A stretch of DNA of 28,434 nt from CAYGAM01 sp964347915 (lineage in GTDB: Archaea; Thermoproteota; Nitrososphaeria; Nitrososphaerales; Nitrosopumilaceae). The notes under the pieces are model-generated. The model was not told where the DNA came from. It saw only the letters and a list, made by a program, of their open reading frames with translations, and searched no databases. Made by a program: the position numbers and the translations under genes. The DNA is taken from assembly GCA_964347915.1 (NCBI GenBank), contig CAYGAM010000017.1, positions 1-28,434 of the forward strand, read 5' to 3'. Shown in pieces: positions 1 through 8,021 of this stretch (position 1 is the first letter of the stretch; each line of letters begins with the position of its first letter).

Positions 1-48
1 ATTAAAGCGCGAGCCCGGCTAGCAGTGTCCTAAATTGTACATTTTCAT

Positions 49-2007
49 CTACTGACTTAGAAGTACGCGGTTAGGTCTGCTTTTGTGAAATTCTCCCAGA
101 TTATTTTTCTTGAAAAAGTCCTCAATTCTTTTTACAATCATTGGGTTTTGAGAATCAGGAGTTATACCTTTGATTCCTTTTTCTTCAAGTTCTCTCGAAT
201 AAGCTAATTGAACAAATTTTAGGTAATAATCCTGTGGGAAAATATCTTCAATTGACATGTTTTCTAACTTGTTAAAAATATCATTTATCATGCAGACTTT
301 CTTGTCTATTAGAATTTTGTTTTTCACAATATGTTCATATGCATTCTTTCCTTCCTTGTCTGCGTCCAGCAAAACTGCAACATCTAAATTTTGAGCTTTG
401 TATGTGGCTGCAAACAAGACCGACTTTGTTGCACCGCCGGCTGGAACAAACACAAAATCATCTTTTAGATGGGTTTTTCCTGCCGATTCCAGCAAGATTG
501 ATGCACTGCTAAGAAGCCAAAAGTCACTTATGCCTTCCACAATCAAGTTCTTTCTTCCTATGAACATTGATTGCGCCATTGTGTAATGTAATGCAGATTG
601 CAGTGGGAATAGGGCATCCCTATCACTATCCCAGACTTCATTTGAAATGTGAGAAGCCTTTTGTTTGTTGCCCGATATGCTTTCTTCTTTTAGGGTCACG
701 GTGTGAATGGATTCGGGCTTTGAAAGATCAATCATTGATGACGAGTGTGTGGTGTATATGATTTGGTTTTTCTTTACCAGTATTGGGAGAGTTTTGTTCA
801 AAAAATCTTCTTGTCCCTTTGCGTGCAGGAACAGCGCGGGTTCGTCTAATAATATGATGGCATCCTTGTGGTTCTGTTCAGATTCTACATTAAACACTGT
901 ATAAAATGAGAAATACCATTGGTACCCTCTGCTTCTTTCTTCGAGCGGAAATTTGATGCGGTCTTCTTTATTGATTACCCAAACCCTAAGATCATCTCCC
1001 TGTACCTGAAACTCTATGTAATGTTCGTTCGATGTCCACAGACTGTCAATTTCTTCTGAAACTTTCTTTGATGCCAAGTCTAGTATCCTTGCTAGCTTGT
1101 CTTTGTTTTTCTTTACCACTTCTCTGTCGCCTTCTTCGCTCCTCAATTTGTAAAGTTGGTGCGCATCCAATTGTCCCAAGTCTAAAAGCGTCTTTGCAGT
1201 TTTGTCTTCTCGATCCATATTGTTATTGTCTAATTTTTGGATAAATGTGGGTAGGTGTATTCTGCTGTCAATGATTTCGGTGTTTTCAAAATAGATGAAC
1301 CTTGGAATTTTTTTGATTAGATAATTTTTGATCTCATCAACAGAATCTTCTACTACTTCATTGCTTATTTTGTCTAAGAGTGATTTCACCTTCGTTTTGT
1401 TTAGAATGTCATCGGGAATTGATGCCAGAGCATTTTCGAAATCTTCAATTCTCGTTTTTACTTTTTTTAGGAATTGCGGTTGACGCACATTAAGTTCCGT
1501 CTCAATTCCATTACCTATGGCATCAAGGGTTTTGATTAGATTTTGTTTGTGCGCATCTCCATTGTCAAAAGAAGAATCAATATTTTGAATTAAAGAATAT
1601 ATTGGACTTAAGTAATTTTCAGCAAAGGAACTAAATGAGATTGCCTTTTGATCGGATTCAAGATGGCATATTGGTTTCATGTTTTTCTTTTTGCTGAATT
1701 TTATTTCATTTAGAGTCGTGCCGTTGCTAATGTCTTTTACTTGTTCTCTTTCTTCTTCGTTTAGCTTAAATGTCGCAGTGACAAATATTTCATCAGAGTT
1801 AAAGTCTTCATAATGCCATGTTGGCTGCTCTGTAAGATCATCGAATTTTGTGTCTTGTACATGGTTGATTTTCTTTAAAGCACGCAATATGTTTGTCTTA
1901 CCGCTTTCGTTAATCCCTACAAAGGTCGTGACGTTTTCATCTACGCTGATTTCTCCAGAGTCTTCAATAGAACGATATTTTTGAATGCGAAAACTTGTAA
2001 GACGCAT
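49..2007 (-). CDS. OLD-family ATPase with TOPRIM nuclease domain
   Basis: The 652-residue protein has an SMC/RecF-like ABC ATPase core and a C-terminal TOPRIM domain, the architecture of OLD (overcoming lysogenization defect) nucleases, which act in phage defence or DNA processing. Visible motifs are Walker A GINESGKT (31-38), an ABC-signature-like RSRGYQW (358-364), Walker B AIILLDEP (383-390) and a switch histidine in TTHSS (419-423). The TOPRIM acidic residues are VEGISD (E491) and LLDAD (D548, D550), with PAGG at 522-525. Between 100 and 330 lies a charged helical insertion. The ATG start has an AAATAAAAG box 22-30 bases upstream. No UvrD-like partner (as in Gabija) is in view, but the sequence downstream of its stop lies outside the window. 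The gene looks richer in A+T than the adjacent aglB, which suggests separate acquisition. A Gabija GajA homologue is the main alternative. Confidence 0.88.
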   Translation of the reverse strand: MRLTSFRIQKYRSIEDSGEISVDENVTTFVGINESGKTNILRALKKINHVQDTKFDDLTEQPTWHYEDFNSDEIFVTATFKLNEEEREQVKDISNGTTLNEIKFSKKKNMKPICHLESDQKAISFSSFAENYLSPIYSLIQNIDSSFDNGDAHKQNLIKTLDAIGNGIETELNVRQPQFLKKVKTRIEDFENALASIPDDILNKTKVKSLLDKISNEVVEDSVDEIKNYLIKKIPRFIYFENTEIIDSRIHLPTFIQKLDNNNMDREDKTAKTLLDLGQLDAHQLYKLRSEEGDREVVKKNKDKLARILDLASKKVSEEIDSLWTSNEHYIEFQVQGDDLRVWVINKEDRIKFPLEERSRGYQWYFSFYTVFNVESEQNHKDAIILLDEPALFLHAKGQEDFLNKTLPILVKKNQIIYTTHSSSMIDLSKPESIHTVTLKEESISGNKQKASHISNEVWDSDRDALFPLQSALHYTMAQSMFIGRKNLIVEGISDFWLLSSASILLESAGKTHLKDDFVFVPAGGATKSVLFAATYKAQNLDVAVLLDADKEGKNAYEHIVKNKILIDKKVCMINDIFNKLENMSIEDIFPQDYYLKFVQLAYSRELEEKGIKGITPDSQNPMIVKRIEDFFKKNNLGEFHKSRPNRVLLSQ

Positions 2008-2183
2008 ATAACTTCAAATACAATCATGCTTTTATTTTTTCTGGTCTACAAGGTGTTGTGTGTGTAAAGACCTTTTCTGCGTTGCTATAGTGTTTCATGT
2101 TGCTTTTGCAACGCTTGCGCTACACTACATACTGATAGTCCTGAAATGCGGCTGCCGTCTCAAAGCCAATGGAGCCGCATTGC
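2008..2183. other. aglB 3' end / OLD promoter spacer with nested hairpin
   Basis: There is no gene here. The spacer holds the TATA-like box of the OLD gene (2029-2037, minus). It also has a nested inverted repeat: TAGTGT (2088-2093) pairs with ACACTA (2122-2127), enclosing GTTGC-TTTT-GCAAC (2099-2112). The repeat follows the aglB stop in the direction of transcription, so it could end or stabilise the aglB transcript. Confidence 0.5.
2029..2037 (-). promoter_or_regulatory. TATA-like box of the OLD-family gene
   Basis: On the minus strand the sequence reads AAATAAAAG, lying 22-30 bases before the ATG at 2007. That spacing fits a leaderless transcript. Confidence 0.5.
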
Positions 2184-4826
2184 CTATGGAACGCCGATTG
2201 AATTTGTAGTAATCTGGAGTATCCGTGAGCCGTTCTGGTCCAGCGGCGCATTGCTACCGTCTGTTTCCAGCTCCGAAATGGCGTCTATGACATCATCTCC
2301 GTTTATGACCGTTCCAAACGGCGCATAGTCGCCTGCAAGCCACGGAACTTCGGTATTGATTATAAAGAACTGCGAGTCCGCATCCGTTACCGACTCTCCT
2401 CGCTGCACTGCAAGAAGATGCTTTGCGCCTGTATTCCCAAACGAGTCTGCAGGAAGGCCCGGCACTCCGGCTCCTGACAATACCAGCGGACCTGCCGATT
2501 CTGGATCTCCTGCCTGAAGCAGCACGCCCGGCACTATTCTATGAAATGCAGTCCCGTCAAAGGCTCCGGTATTGGTCTGCTCCACAAAGCCTGAGACTAT
2601 GTCTGGCTGCGATTCATCCAGCTGCACCAAAATGCTGCCCAGTTCAGTTTCAATCACCGTAAGCTGGACAAAATTCTGGGATATGTCGGCTGCCGCAGGC
2701 GCGCTGGGGACATAGTCCTTGTTTACTTCGTAGATAAAGACGCCGACAATATTCTGGTTTTCTGCATAAAAGCTCGGCGATGCATAGGCAAGCCTCAGCG
2801 GCCCTTCAGAATCTTCAGCAATCTTGAGGTCCTTTTGCAGCAGGGCAATGGAGCCGGGCCGCCACGCGCCTGTCTGCTCGCCTGTTCCGGGATTAATGTA
2901 GGTGAGTGGCGTAAACGGCGTCATCTGCCCCATTATTGTATTCTCCCAGAAATACTCTGTTTCCGTGCTTGCATCGGCTTCCAGGTACCGGTCCAAAGGC
3001 TCTTCTGCTATGCGCACAAACCAGTAATTCTTCTGCTCGTCTCCGCCTCCGTTCAGCAGGTATATCGGCGGTTCCGCCTCAATGTGCTGCGCTGCGATAA
3101 AGAGCAGCACGTAATCCGCCTCCATGTCCTGCAGCATCAGCCACGCGTCGTCAGGATGGCTTATCATCATTCTGGCCAGTTCGGCTATTCTTGTCGAGTT
3201 TAATGTGCCGTTGTCTGCAAGTGATGTCCTCTCGCCTACCGTAGTGATCCAGTATCCATAGTCCCACCATGAGGCAACTATCGAGTCCGGAGGCGTACTG
3301 TCTCTCATCCATTCCAGCGCATCCAGCCAGTCGCTTGTTATCATGCCAAAGCTTGATCCGCCGTTTAGTATGGTCGGCGGAGCCTTTACTCCGCTTACCC
3401 AGTTGCTGGCAGGCACCATTGTCGGTATGATCAAAAGAGCCACAATCGCGCCGATAAATGCCGCATGCATTATGCTGCGCTGCTTTCTCTTGTATTTTTT
3501 GTCTGGCCGCTCCGGATTAAAGAACATCTGCGCGAGCGTGGATATTGCAATGGAAGATAAGATTATCACAGCGATTGATGCAAACAGCTCCAGCCTGATA
3601 AATGCCGAGCTTACGTAGATTCCAGTCATTCCCATAATCAATGCAAAGGCGGCCATTTCTGGACGTTCTTTGAGGGTGCGGTTTAGTTTTCCAGACAGCA
3701 TGAGCCACGCCCCGATCCCTGCAAATACCATTAAAATTGAGAGGAACCAAAACGACTGCGCCGTGGTGGATGTGGCATGCTCTGCAACCGAGTCTACCAG
3801 CGGGTTGACTGTCGTAAGGAATGGATTCAGCGCGTTGGCGTACCGGAACGTAACAGACGGCAGAATATTGGCAATTGAATTTGCGTAAAGGAACAGCATT
3901 CCTGCCGCAAAGCCTCCAAACAAAAAGATCAGGCTGTTTCGCATTCCGTGCGCGCCGCTTTTGGATTTTATGAATATGACTGCAGCCATAATTGCAATTG
4001 ATGCCATTGTTGCCGCTCCGCCAATGCCTAGAACAAAGCCTAGTCCCGGCCTCTCAATTGCAGCAGTAGTGCTTAGAAATACCGCTCCAAAGAGAGGAAC
4101 GGCCCACAGCAGAAACTTGTAGTCGCTTCGCAAAAACGGCAGCGCCATGGTAAAAACGGCAATGGGTATCACAAAGTACTGTATTCCGCCCCATGAGCCA
4201 AGCCCAAACGCCAGAAACACTCCGCCCGCGATCACCCTGGCAGCCGCTATTCCTTTGTTTTTTGTCCTTATTCCGCTAAGAAGGAAATACGAGGCTAAAA
4301 TTCCATAAAACAGCCCCATGGGTTCGGATTTAAACCAGCCCATCGTGCCTCGCACGATTATGGCAGGAGATACGGCAAAGAGAAGAGACGCAAAGAGCCC
4401 TGCCGTCGTTCCCGCAATGGTGCGAACCAGCGCAAACATCACTATTACGGTAAGCGAGCCGATTACGGCCGGAAAGATGATCGTAAACGAGTACAGATCC
4501 GTGCCGCCTCCGAATGCGCTATACAAGGCAGCCGTTGTTACGTGCAGCATGCTCTGGGATGTGCCTGATATGTCGCGTCCCTTGGGATGCCATGCCATGT
4601 CGTCATGCCATTCATAGTACGCTTCAGGCCCGTTTTCGACCAGGAATTCAGTCGCCCTGTAGTTGAAATAGGGATCAAACTCGTTCAGCTCAAAGCCGAA
4701 TTCTGCTCCCTGAAACCTAATCATCATGGACACAGAGAATGCCATGGCCAGTATTCCTATAATGAGCAGATGCTGCATCCTAAACTCAAAGCTGCCGGCA
4801 GTGAAAAGACGCGCGTTGGAAATCAA
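2184..4826 (-). CDS. aglB: AglB/STT3 oligosaccharyltransferase fused to a cyclophilin domain
   Basis: This 880-residue integral membrane enzyme would transfer lipid-linked glycan to asparagine in N-X-S/T sequons on the outer face of the membrane. An N-terminal hydrophobic segment (about 19-38) is followed by the first acidic motif in NEFDPYF (D51), many further hydrophobic segments, an SVSE-type motif SVAE (346-349) and the catalytic-site WWDYG (520-524), followed by a DNGTLNSTR stretch. After the globular part, residues about 719-876 form a cyclophilin-type peptidyl-prolyl isomerase: FHRIVPG with the catalytic-type arginine (R763), QAGDP, SQFFI (Q819) and a W829 equivalent; the usual Phe after FHR-I-P-G is Val. 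The fusion is one uninterrupted frame. The TTG start is chosen because TAATATT lies 24-30 bases upstream; an ATG at residue 17 is the alternative. The neighbouring family-4 transferase supports the N-glycosylation role. Confidence 0.95.
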   Translation of the reverse strand: MISNARLFTAGSFEFRMQHLLIIGILAMAFSVSMMIRFQGAEFGFELNEFDPYFNYRATEFLVENGPEAYYEWHDDMAWHPKGRDISGTSQSMLHVTTAALYSAFGGGTDLYSFTIIFPAVIGSLTVIVMFALVRTIAGTTAGLFASLLFAVSPAIIVRGTMGWFKSEPMGLFYGILASYFLLSGIRTKNKGIAAARVIAGGVFLAFGLGSWGGIQYFVIPIAVFTMALPFLRSDYKFLLWAVPLFGAVFLSTTAAIERPGLGFVLGIGGAATMASIAIMAAVIFIKSKSGAHGMRNSLIFLFGGFAAGMLFLYANSIANILPSVTFRYANALNPFLTTVNPLVDSVAEHATSTTAQSFWFLSILMVFAGIGAWLMLSGKLNRTLKERPEMAAFALIMGMTGIYVSSAFIRLELFASIAVIILSSIAISTLAQMFFNPERPDKKYKRKQRSIMHAAFIGAIVALLIIPTMVPASNWVSGVKAPPTILNGGSSFGMITSDWLDALEWMRDSTPPDSIVASWWDYGYWITTVGERTSLADNGTLNSTRIAELARMMISHPDDAWLMLQDMEADYVLLFIAAQHIEAEPPIYLLNGGGDEQKNYWFVRIAEEPLDRYLEADASTETEYFWENTIMGQMTPFTPLTYINPGTGEQTGAWRPGSIALLQKDLKIAEDSEGPLRLAYASPSFYAENQNIVGVFIYEVNKDYVPSAPAAADISQNFVQLTVIETELGSILVQLDESQPDIVSGFVEQTNTGAFDGTAFHRIVPGVLLQAGDPESAGPLVLSGAGVPGLPADSFGNTGAKHLLAVQRGESVTDADSQFFIINTEVPWLAGDYAPFGTVINGDDVIDAISELETDGSNAPLDQNGSRILQITTNSIGVP

Positions 4827-5130
4827 TATGGTAGCCGGCAGTGCTATGGAATATTACTCTTTTGTGGTCCGTTTTCAGCAGATCGCCGCGGCAAGAGCCC
4901 GCGTCTGCCAGAGCATCTTCCGCAAGCATCAGCGCAGCGTGCAACATTTCCGGTACGCTCATATCGCGCTTTATTGGCATCATTGCGGGCGTTCTTGTGA
5001 TCAGCATATCTAAGCCGCAGCCGGTATTGCGCGCCGTCATTGACACAAAGCGCAAAACTGCGCGGCATATCGCCAGGAACAGCGCTGCCGCGCTCAGGCG
5101 CAAAAATGCCGTGATCGCAGCGCCTTCAAG
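4827..5130. other. Spacer upstream of aglB with only doubtful short ORFs
   Basis: This 304-base stretch separates the small membrane protein gene from aglB. A minus-strand frame from a TTG at 5103 stays open for 105 codons and runs past the aglB start, but it shows no recognisable motif, has no clear TATA box or ribosome site upstream, and would place the aglB promoter inside its 3' part. I leave it as possible but unsupported coding sequence. No RNA gene was recognised. Confidence 0.4.
4850..4856 (-). promoter_or_regulatory. TATA-like box of aglB
   Basis: TAATATT on the minus strand lies 24-30 bases before the TTG at 4826. It supports that start and an aglB transcript separate from the upstream operon. 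Confidence 0.5.
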
Positions 5131-5355
5131 TCAGCCCATGATCTTTCTAAATATCGCATTCTTCATCTTTACCAGGATCATAACCCAGATCACGACCAAA
5201 ATAACTGCAATTGCTCCCTTGATGACGGAGGAGAGAAGCAGATCAAGATCGCCGTAGCCTGATATGGAAATTGGTCCAAGCACCACAACGGCAATTCCTC
5301 CGCCCGCCAGAATCAGCATCCACATGCCGATCAGAAATAAGTACAAAAGCCTCAA
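5131..5355 (-). CDS. Small two-helix membrane protein
   Basis: The 74-residue product has two long hydrophobic segments (about 3-30 and 40-63) and a short basic tail ending in KNAIFRKIMG. No family was recognised. It starts with TTG in a four-base TTGA overlap with the stop of the family-4 transferase gene, so the two are almost certainly co-transcribed and probably translationally coupled. The position suggests a membrane partner of that transferase or of the lipid-linked glycan pathway, but this is inference from context only. Confidence 0.6.
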   Translation of the reverse strand: MRLLYLFLIGMWMLILAGGGIAVVVLGPISISGYGDLDLLLSSVIKGAIAVILVVIWVMILVKMKNAIFRKIMG

Positions 5356-6344
5356 AATCTCACGTCCATTAGCAGCGCCGTGATTACAGCCAGCACTCCT
5401 GCAAATACAGCCAGCCTGAATATTGCAAACGCGGCCTGGCTTTCTGACATGGGAATTTTAGACGTAATAATGCGCAAGAGCGTTACCGGCGCATCCTTGT
5501 ACTTGGTCGCTTTTATCTTGCAGTCGTCGGTTACATAGGTCGGCTTTGATTTGATCTGCCTGTGTTCTACAATGTGCTTCACGCTGGATAAAAAGAGAAA
5601 AGAATTAACTGCGGCAGGCAGCAAGGCAACCGCCGCAATTACTTCAATATCTCCTACGATTGCAATCGTTCCGTACATGACTCCAAAGACGAGGGCGCCA
5701 GAGTCGCCTGGGAAGATCCTGCAGGGGATCTTGTGATACTTGTAAAAAGCTAAAGCAACAAAGATCAGCGGCAGGCTGGCTATGGCGATCTCGTAGTTTT
5801 GTACTATTACCAGGCATAGAGTAATGGTCGATCCCGCAATGATCATAAAGCCGCTGGCAACGCCGTTTAGAATATCGATCGAGTTGATTGTATTGCCCGT
5901 AATAGTTATGATTATGGCAATGACGGCAAAATACAAAAGCGGAATTTTAACCGAGCCAAAGAGCGGAAACGCCAAATCAGTATCATACGCTCCAAGCATG
6001 ATTACTGGAACAGCAATAACTGCAAGAGCCAGAGGCTTGTACCATCCGCCCATGACTCTCTTGTCGTCAATAAATCCGACCACAAATGCAAGAGAGCTGG
6101 CAATCATTATCGTCAAAACTGCCGTACTTGGAACAAGCGCGTACAAAACAGCCTCGGATGCCAAAATGCCGGCAATAATGGCCGGGCCTCCAGGACGAGC
6201 CACCATGGTCTTTTCTTTTTTAAAGTAATCTGGAACGACCGAATTGATTCTAATAAGATACCTAATGAGGGCTGGAACTGTAATGTAGACTGTGACAAAT
6301 GCTGCGATTGGCGCCGCCGCAGCAGCTATTGCATATTCAATCAT
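5352..6344 (-). CDS. Family-4 glycosyl-1-phosphate transferase (AglH/Alg7/MraY-like)
   Basis: The 330-residue polytopic membrane protein belongs to the polyprenyl-phosphate HexNAc-1-phosphate transferase family. It would load the first sugar phosphate, in archaea typically GlcNAc-1-P from UDP-GlcNAc, onto dolichyl phosphate at the cytosolic face. Family motifs are present: FIDDKR (91-96) with the Asp pair, NTINSIDILNG (151-161) and the metal-site motif RIFPGDSGAL (209-218). About ten hydrophobic segments are visible. The basic cytosolic loop (about 255-290) contains VKHIVEHRQIKSKP where MraY/Alg7 enzymes have their HxH-type basic loop. The ATG start follows an AGAGGGC stretch and a TATATAAG-like box. 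Finding it next to aglB fits initiation and completion of N-glycosylation. Sugar specificity cannot be read from the sequence. Confidence 0.9.
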   Translation of the reverse strand: MIEYAIAAAAAPIAAFVTVYITVPALIRYLIRINSVVPDYFKKEKTMVARPGGPAIIAGILASEAVLYALVPSTAVLTIMIASSLAFVVGFIDDKRVMGGWYKPLALAVIAVPVIMLGAYDTDLAFPLFGSVKIPLLYFAVIAIIITITGNTINSIDILNGVASGFMIIAGSTITLCLVIVQNYEIAIASLPLIFVALAFYKYHKIPCRIFPGDSGALVFGVMYGTIAIVGDIEVIAAVALLPAAVNSFLFLSSVKHIVEHRQIKSKPTYVTDDCKIKATKYKDAPVTLLRIITSKIPMSESQAAFAIFRLAVFAGVLAVITALLMDVRF

Positions 6345-6370
6345 CTGTTCTACCTTTGCCCTCTATTTTT

Positions 6371-6379
6371 CTTATATGC
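6371..6379 (-). promoter_or_regulatory. TATA-like box of the family-4 transferase operon
   Basis: GCATATAAG on the minus strand lies 27-35 bases before the ATG at 6344, slightly farther than elsewhere, which leaves room for a very short leader containing AGAGG. Confidence 0.5.
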
Positions 6380-6805
6380 AGTTCTATAGCATATCCTGCC
6401 ATTCTTATCCGCGCGCCCAATGCATGATACATTGCTATTGCCTTTTATGCCGCTCTAAAAAATGGAACTGTTGGGTTTGCGGCAGATCGCCATGCTCGCT
6501 AAGCATCGGCAGATGACGCGCTCTGTATTACGGCCGTGCAATTTGTGACGCGCCATGTGAACTTGCGGCTAATCTGCATTCAGGATGCGGCTGCAGAAAT
6601 GTCCTTTTTTATGCCGCGTACGTCTTTTTCCCGAGCTCGCAATGCGCTTGCATTTAGTTCTGTCTTATTGGTGTTCATATATTCCGCCTAGCGAATATGC
6701 CTGCGGCATCTGCTCTCCTTGTGCGGAAAATTCTTGGCTCAGCCCTGAACCTTTGCCGTCTGCCGACGCTTGACAGGCATGAAAATCTGCCGCAAACTTG
6801 GCAGT

Positions 6806-6832
6806 TCCCAAAAAATCTGCCTGCGTTTGGGA
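6806..6832. repeat. 7-bp perfect inverted repeat
   Basis: TCCCAAA (6806-6812) and TTTGGGA (6826-6832) are separated by 13 bases. Read on the minus strand it comes about 80 bases after the DUF354 stop, so it could be a transcript-end structure. It may also be chance in a repeat-rich spacer. Confidence 0.4.
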
Positions 6833-6912
6833 GCAAGCTCCATGCCATCATTTGCAAGCCCGCGGCATGATATCTTCCAGGCCAGCACGCTTCCCTGCCT
6901 GCAAAGGCAGCT

Positions 6913-7956
6913 TCATTGAGTTTTGATATCCTGGATGGTTGAGATCAGGGTGTCATACGGATCAGACATCTGCGATAAGAATTCTTGAGCTCTGCGCTTT
7001 AATGCCCGATTTTCGGATGCGAGCAGTCTTGAAGCGGCTGCAACAATCTGTTCCGGAGTCTTTGCGCGAATCAGCAGTTTTTTGCTTACAAGATACTTTT
7101 CAATCAGGTTTGGCGCCGCCTCATACGAGATAGCCGGAATGCCGCGCAGTACCGCCTCTGTAGTCATAGTTCCTCCAGAGCCTATGAATAAGTCTGCGAT
7201 CGATAGAATTGCGCCGCTGTCTACCACTCTGTCAAGAACTGTGACATTTTTTCCAGCATATTTTTCTGCCAGATCTTTTATTTCATCGGCGTATCGGCCT
7301 ATTACAACTATGCTGCAGCCTGGCAGTTTTTTTGCAAGCGTGCTGATCATTTTTTCAATATCGGTATCGTGCGAAATGTACGATGCCTGCGACTCGTAGA
7401 CTCTGAAGAGTATGGTTTTCTTTTGGCGATGCTTTATTTTGGGCAGTTTGCCGGCGATTGGCTTGTTTTTTATTATCAAAAATTCATCCATGGCATCATA
7501 CTGTATGATGTTTTTTGGACTCAGTCCTCGTCCTGCAAAAGCCCGCTTGGATATGTATGACGGAATCAAAAGTTTTGTAAGAAGCGAGAGAGACAGCCTC
7601 ATTGCCGCCTTGTCGTTGGGCGTGTTGGTAAATCCGATATGCTTTATCCCAAGCCCGAACGCTATTCTTGCCGCATCAGGAGAGCAAGAGCTTACTGCAA
7701 TGTCTGGAGCAAACTTTTGAATCTTCTTTGAGAGTTTTTGCATGCGCTCCAGGCTGGCATCAAGCTTTGAGTCTATATTTTTTCCTCCATGCCGTCCTAT
7801 ATACTGCATATGAAAGCCGCGAATTTTGGCAAGTTCGGTCGCCTCCCTGTATATTCTTGATGTGCATAGCACGGTATGCTTTTCCTCCAGCCGCCGAACC
7901 ATGGATTCAAAGAACAGCACCTGCTTTGGAGTTGAGATGTCAAACCAGATCTTCAA
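6913..7956 (-). CDS. DUF354-family GT-B glycosyltransferase-like protein
   Basis: The 347-residue protein begins KIWFDISTPKQVLFFESM, the usual opening of DUF354 proteins, a family with a GT-B fold like MurG and UDP-GlcNAc 2-epimerase. The C-terminal half has the nucleotide-sugar site signature IADLFIGSGGTMTTEAVLRG followed by IPAISYE, and VVIGRYADEI earlier. It is probably a cytosolic glycosyltransferase acting in glycan assembly. The frame is open much farther upstream (to 8445), but that part is Cys/His/Arg-rich and unlike the family. The TTG at 7956 gives normal family length and sits 25 bases after a TATTATA box, so I chose it. Donor and acceptor are unknown. Confidence 0.85.
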   Translation of the reverse strand: MKIWFDISTPKQVLFFESMVRRLEEKHTVLCTSRIYREATELAKIRGFHMQYIGRHGGKNIDSKLDASLERMQKLSKKIQKFAPDIAVSSCSPDAARIAFGLGIKHIGFTNTPNDKAAMRLSLSLLTKLLIPSYISKRAFAGRGLSPKNIIQYDAMDEFLIIKNKPIAGKLPKIKHRQKKTILFRVYESQASYISHDTDIEKMISTLAKKLPGCSIVVIGRYADEIKDLAEKYAGKNVTVLDRVVDSGAILSIADLFIGSGGTMTTEAVLRGIPAISYEAAPNLIEKYLVSKKLLIRAKTPEQIVAAASRLLASENRALKRRAQEFLSQMSDPYDTLISTIQDIKTQ

Positions 7957-7980
7957 GCAAGACGGCTGAAGAATAAATTC

Positions 7981-7987
7981 TATAATA
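7981..7987 (-). promoter_or_regulatory. TATA box of the DUF354 gene
   Basis: TATTATA on the minus strand lies 25-31 bases before the TTG at 7956. It is the main reason for preferring that start. Confidence 0.55.
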
Positions 7988-8021
7988 ATGCTGTTAAAGC
8001 ACCGCATGCATTGCAGAATGC

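Larger units (their letters stand above)
6345..6912. other. 568-base gap with hairpins, no supported gene
   Basis: The gap lies between the 3' end of the DUF354 gene and the promoter of the family-4 transferase. Only short, motif-free frames of about 60 codons occur on both strands. Several inverted repeats are visible: ATGCT/AGCAT (6492-6507), CTGCC/GGCAG (6787-6804) and the 7-bp TCCCAAA/TTTGGGA pair at 6806-6832. Short imperfect direct repeats containing AAAATCTGCC flank the last one. I cannot assign a function. Confidence 0.45.

Noticed and set aside
4786..5103. 105-codon minus-strand frame upstream of aglB
   Set aside because: It has no recognised motif, starts with TTG without a promoter or ribosome site, and overlaps the aglB start and its TATA box.
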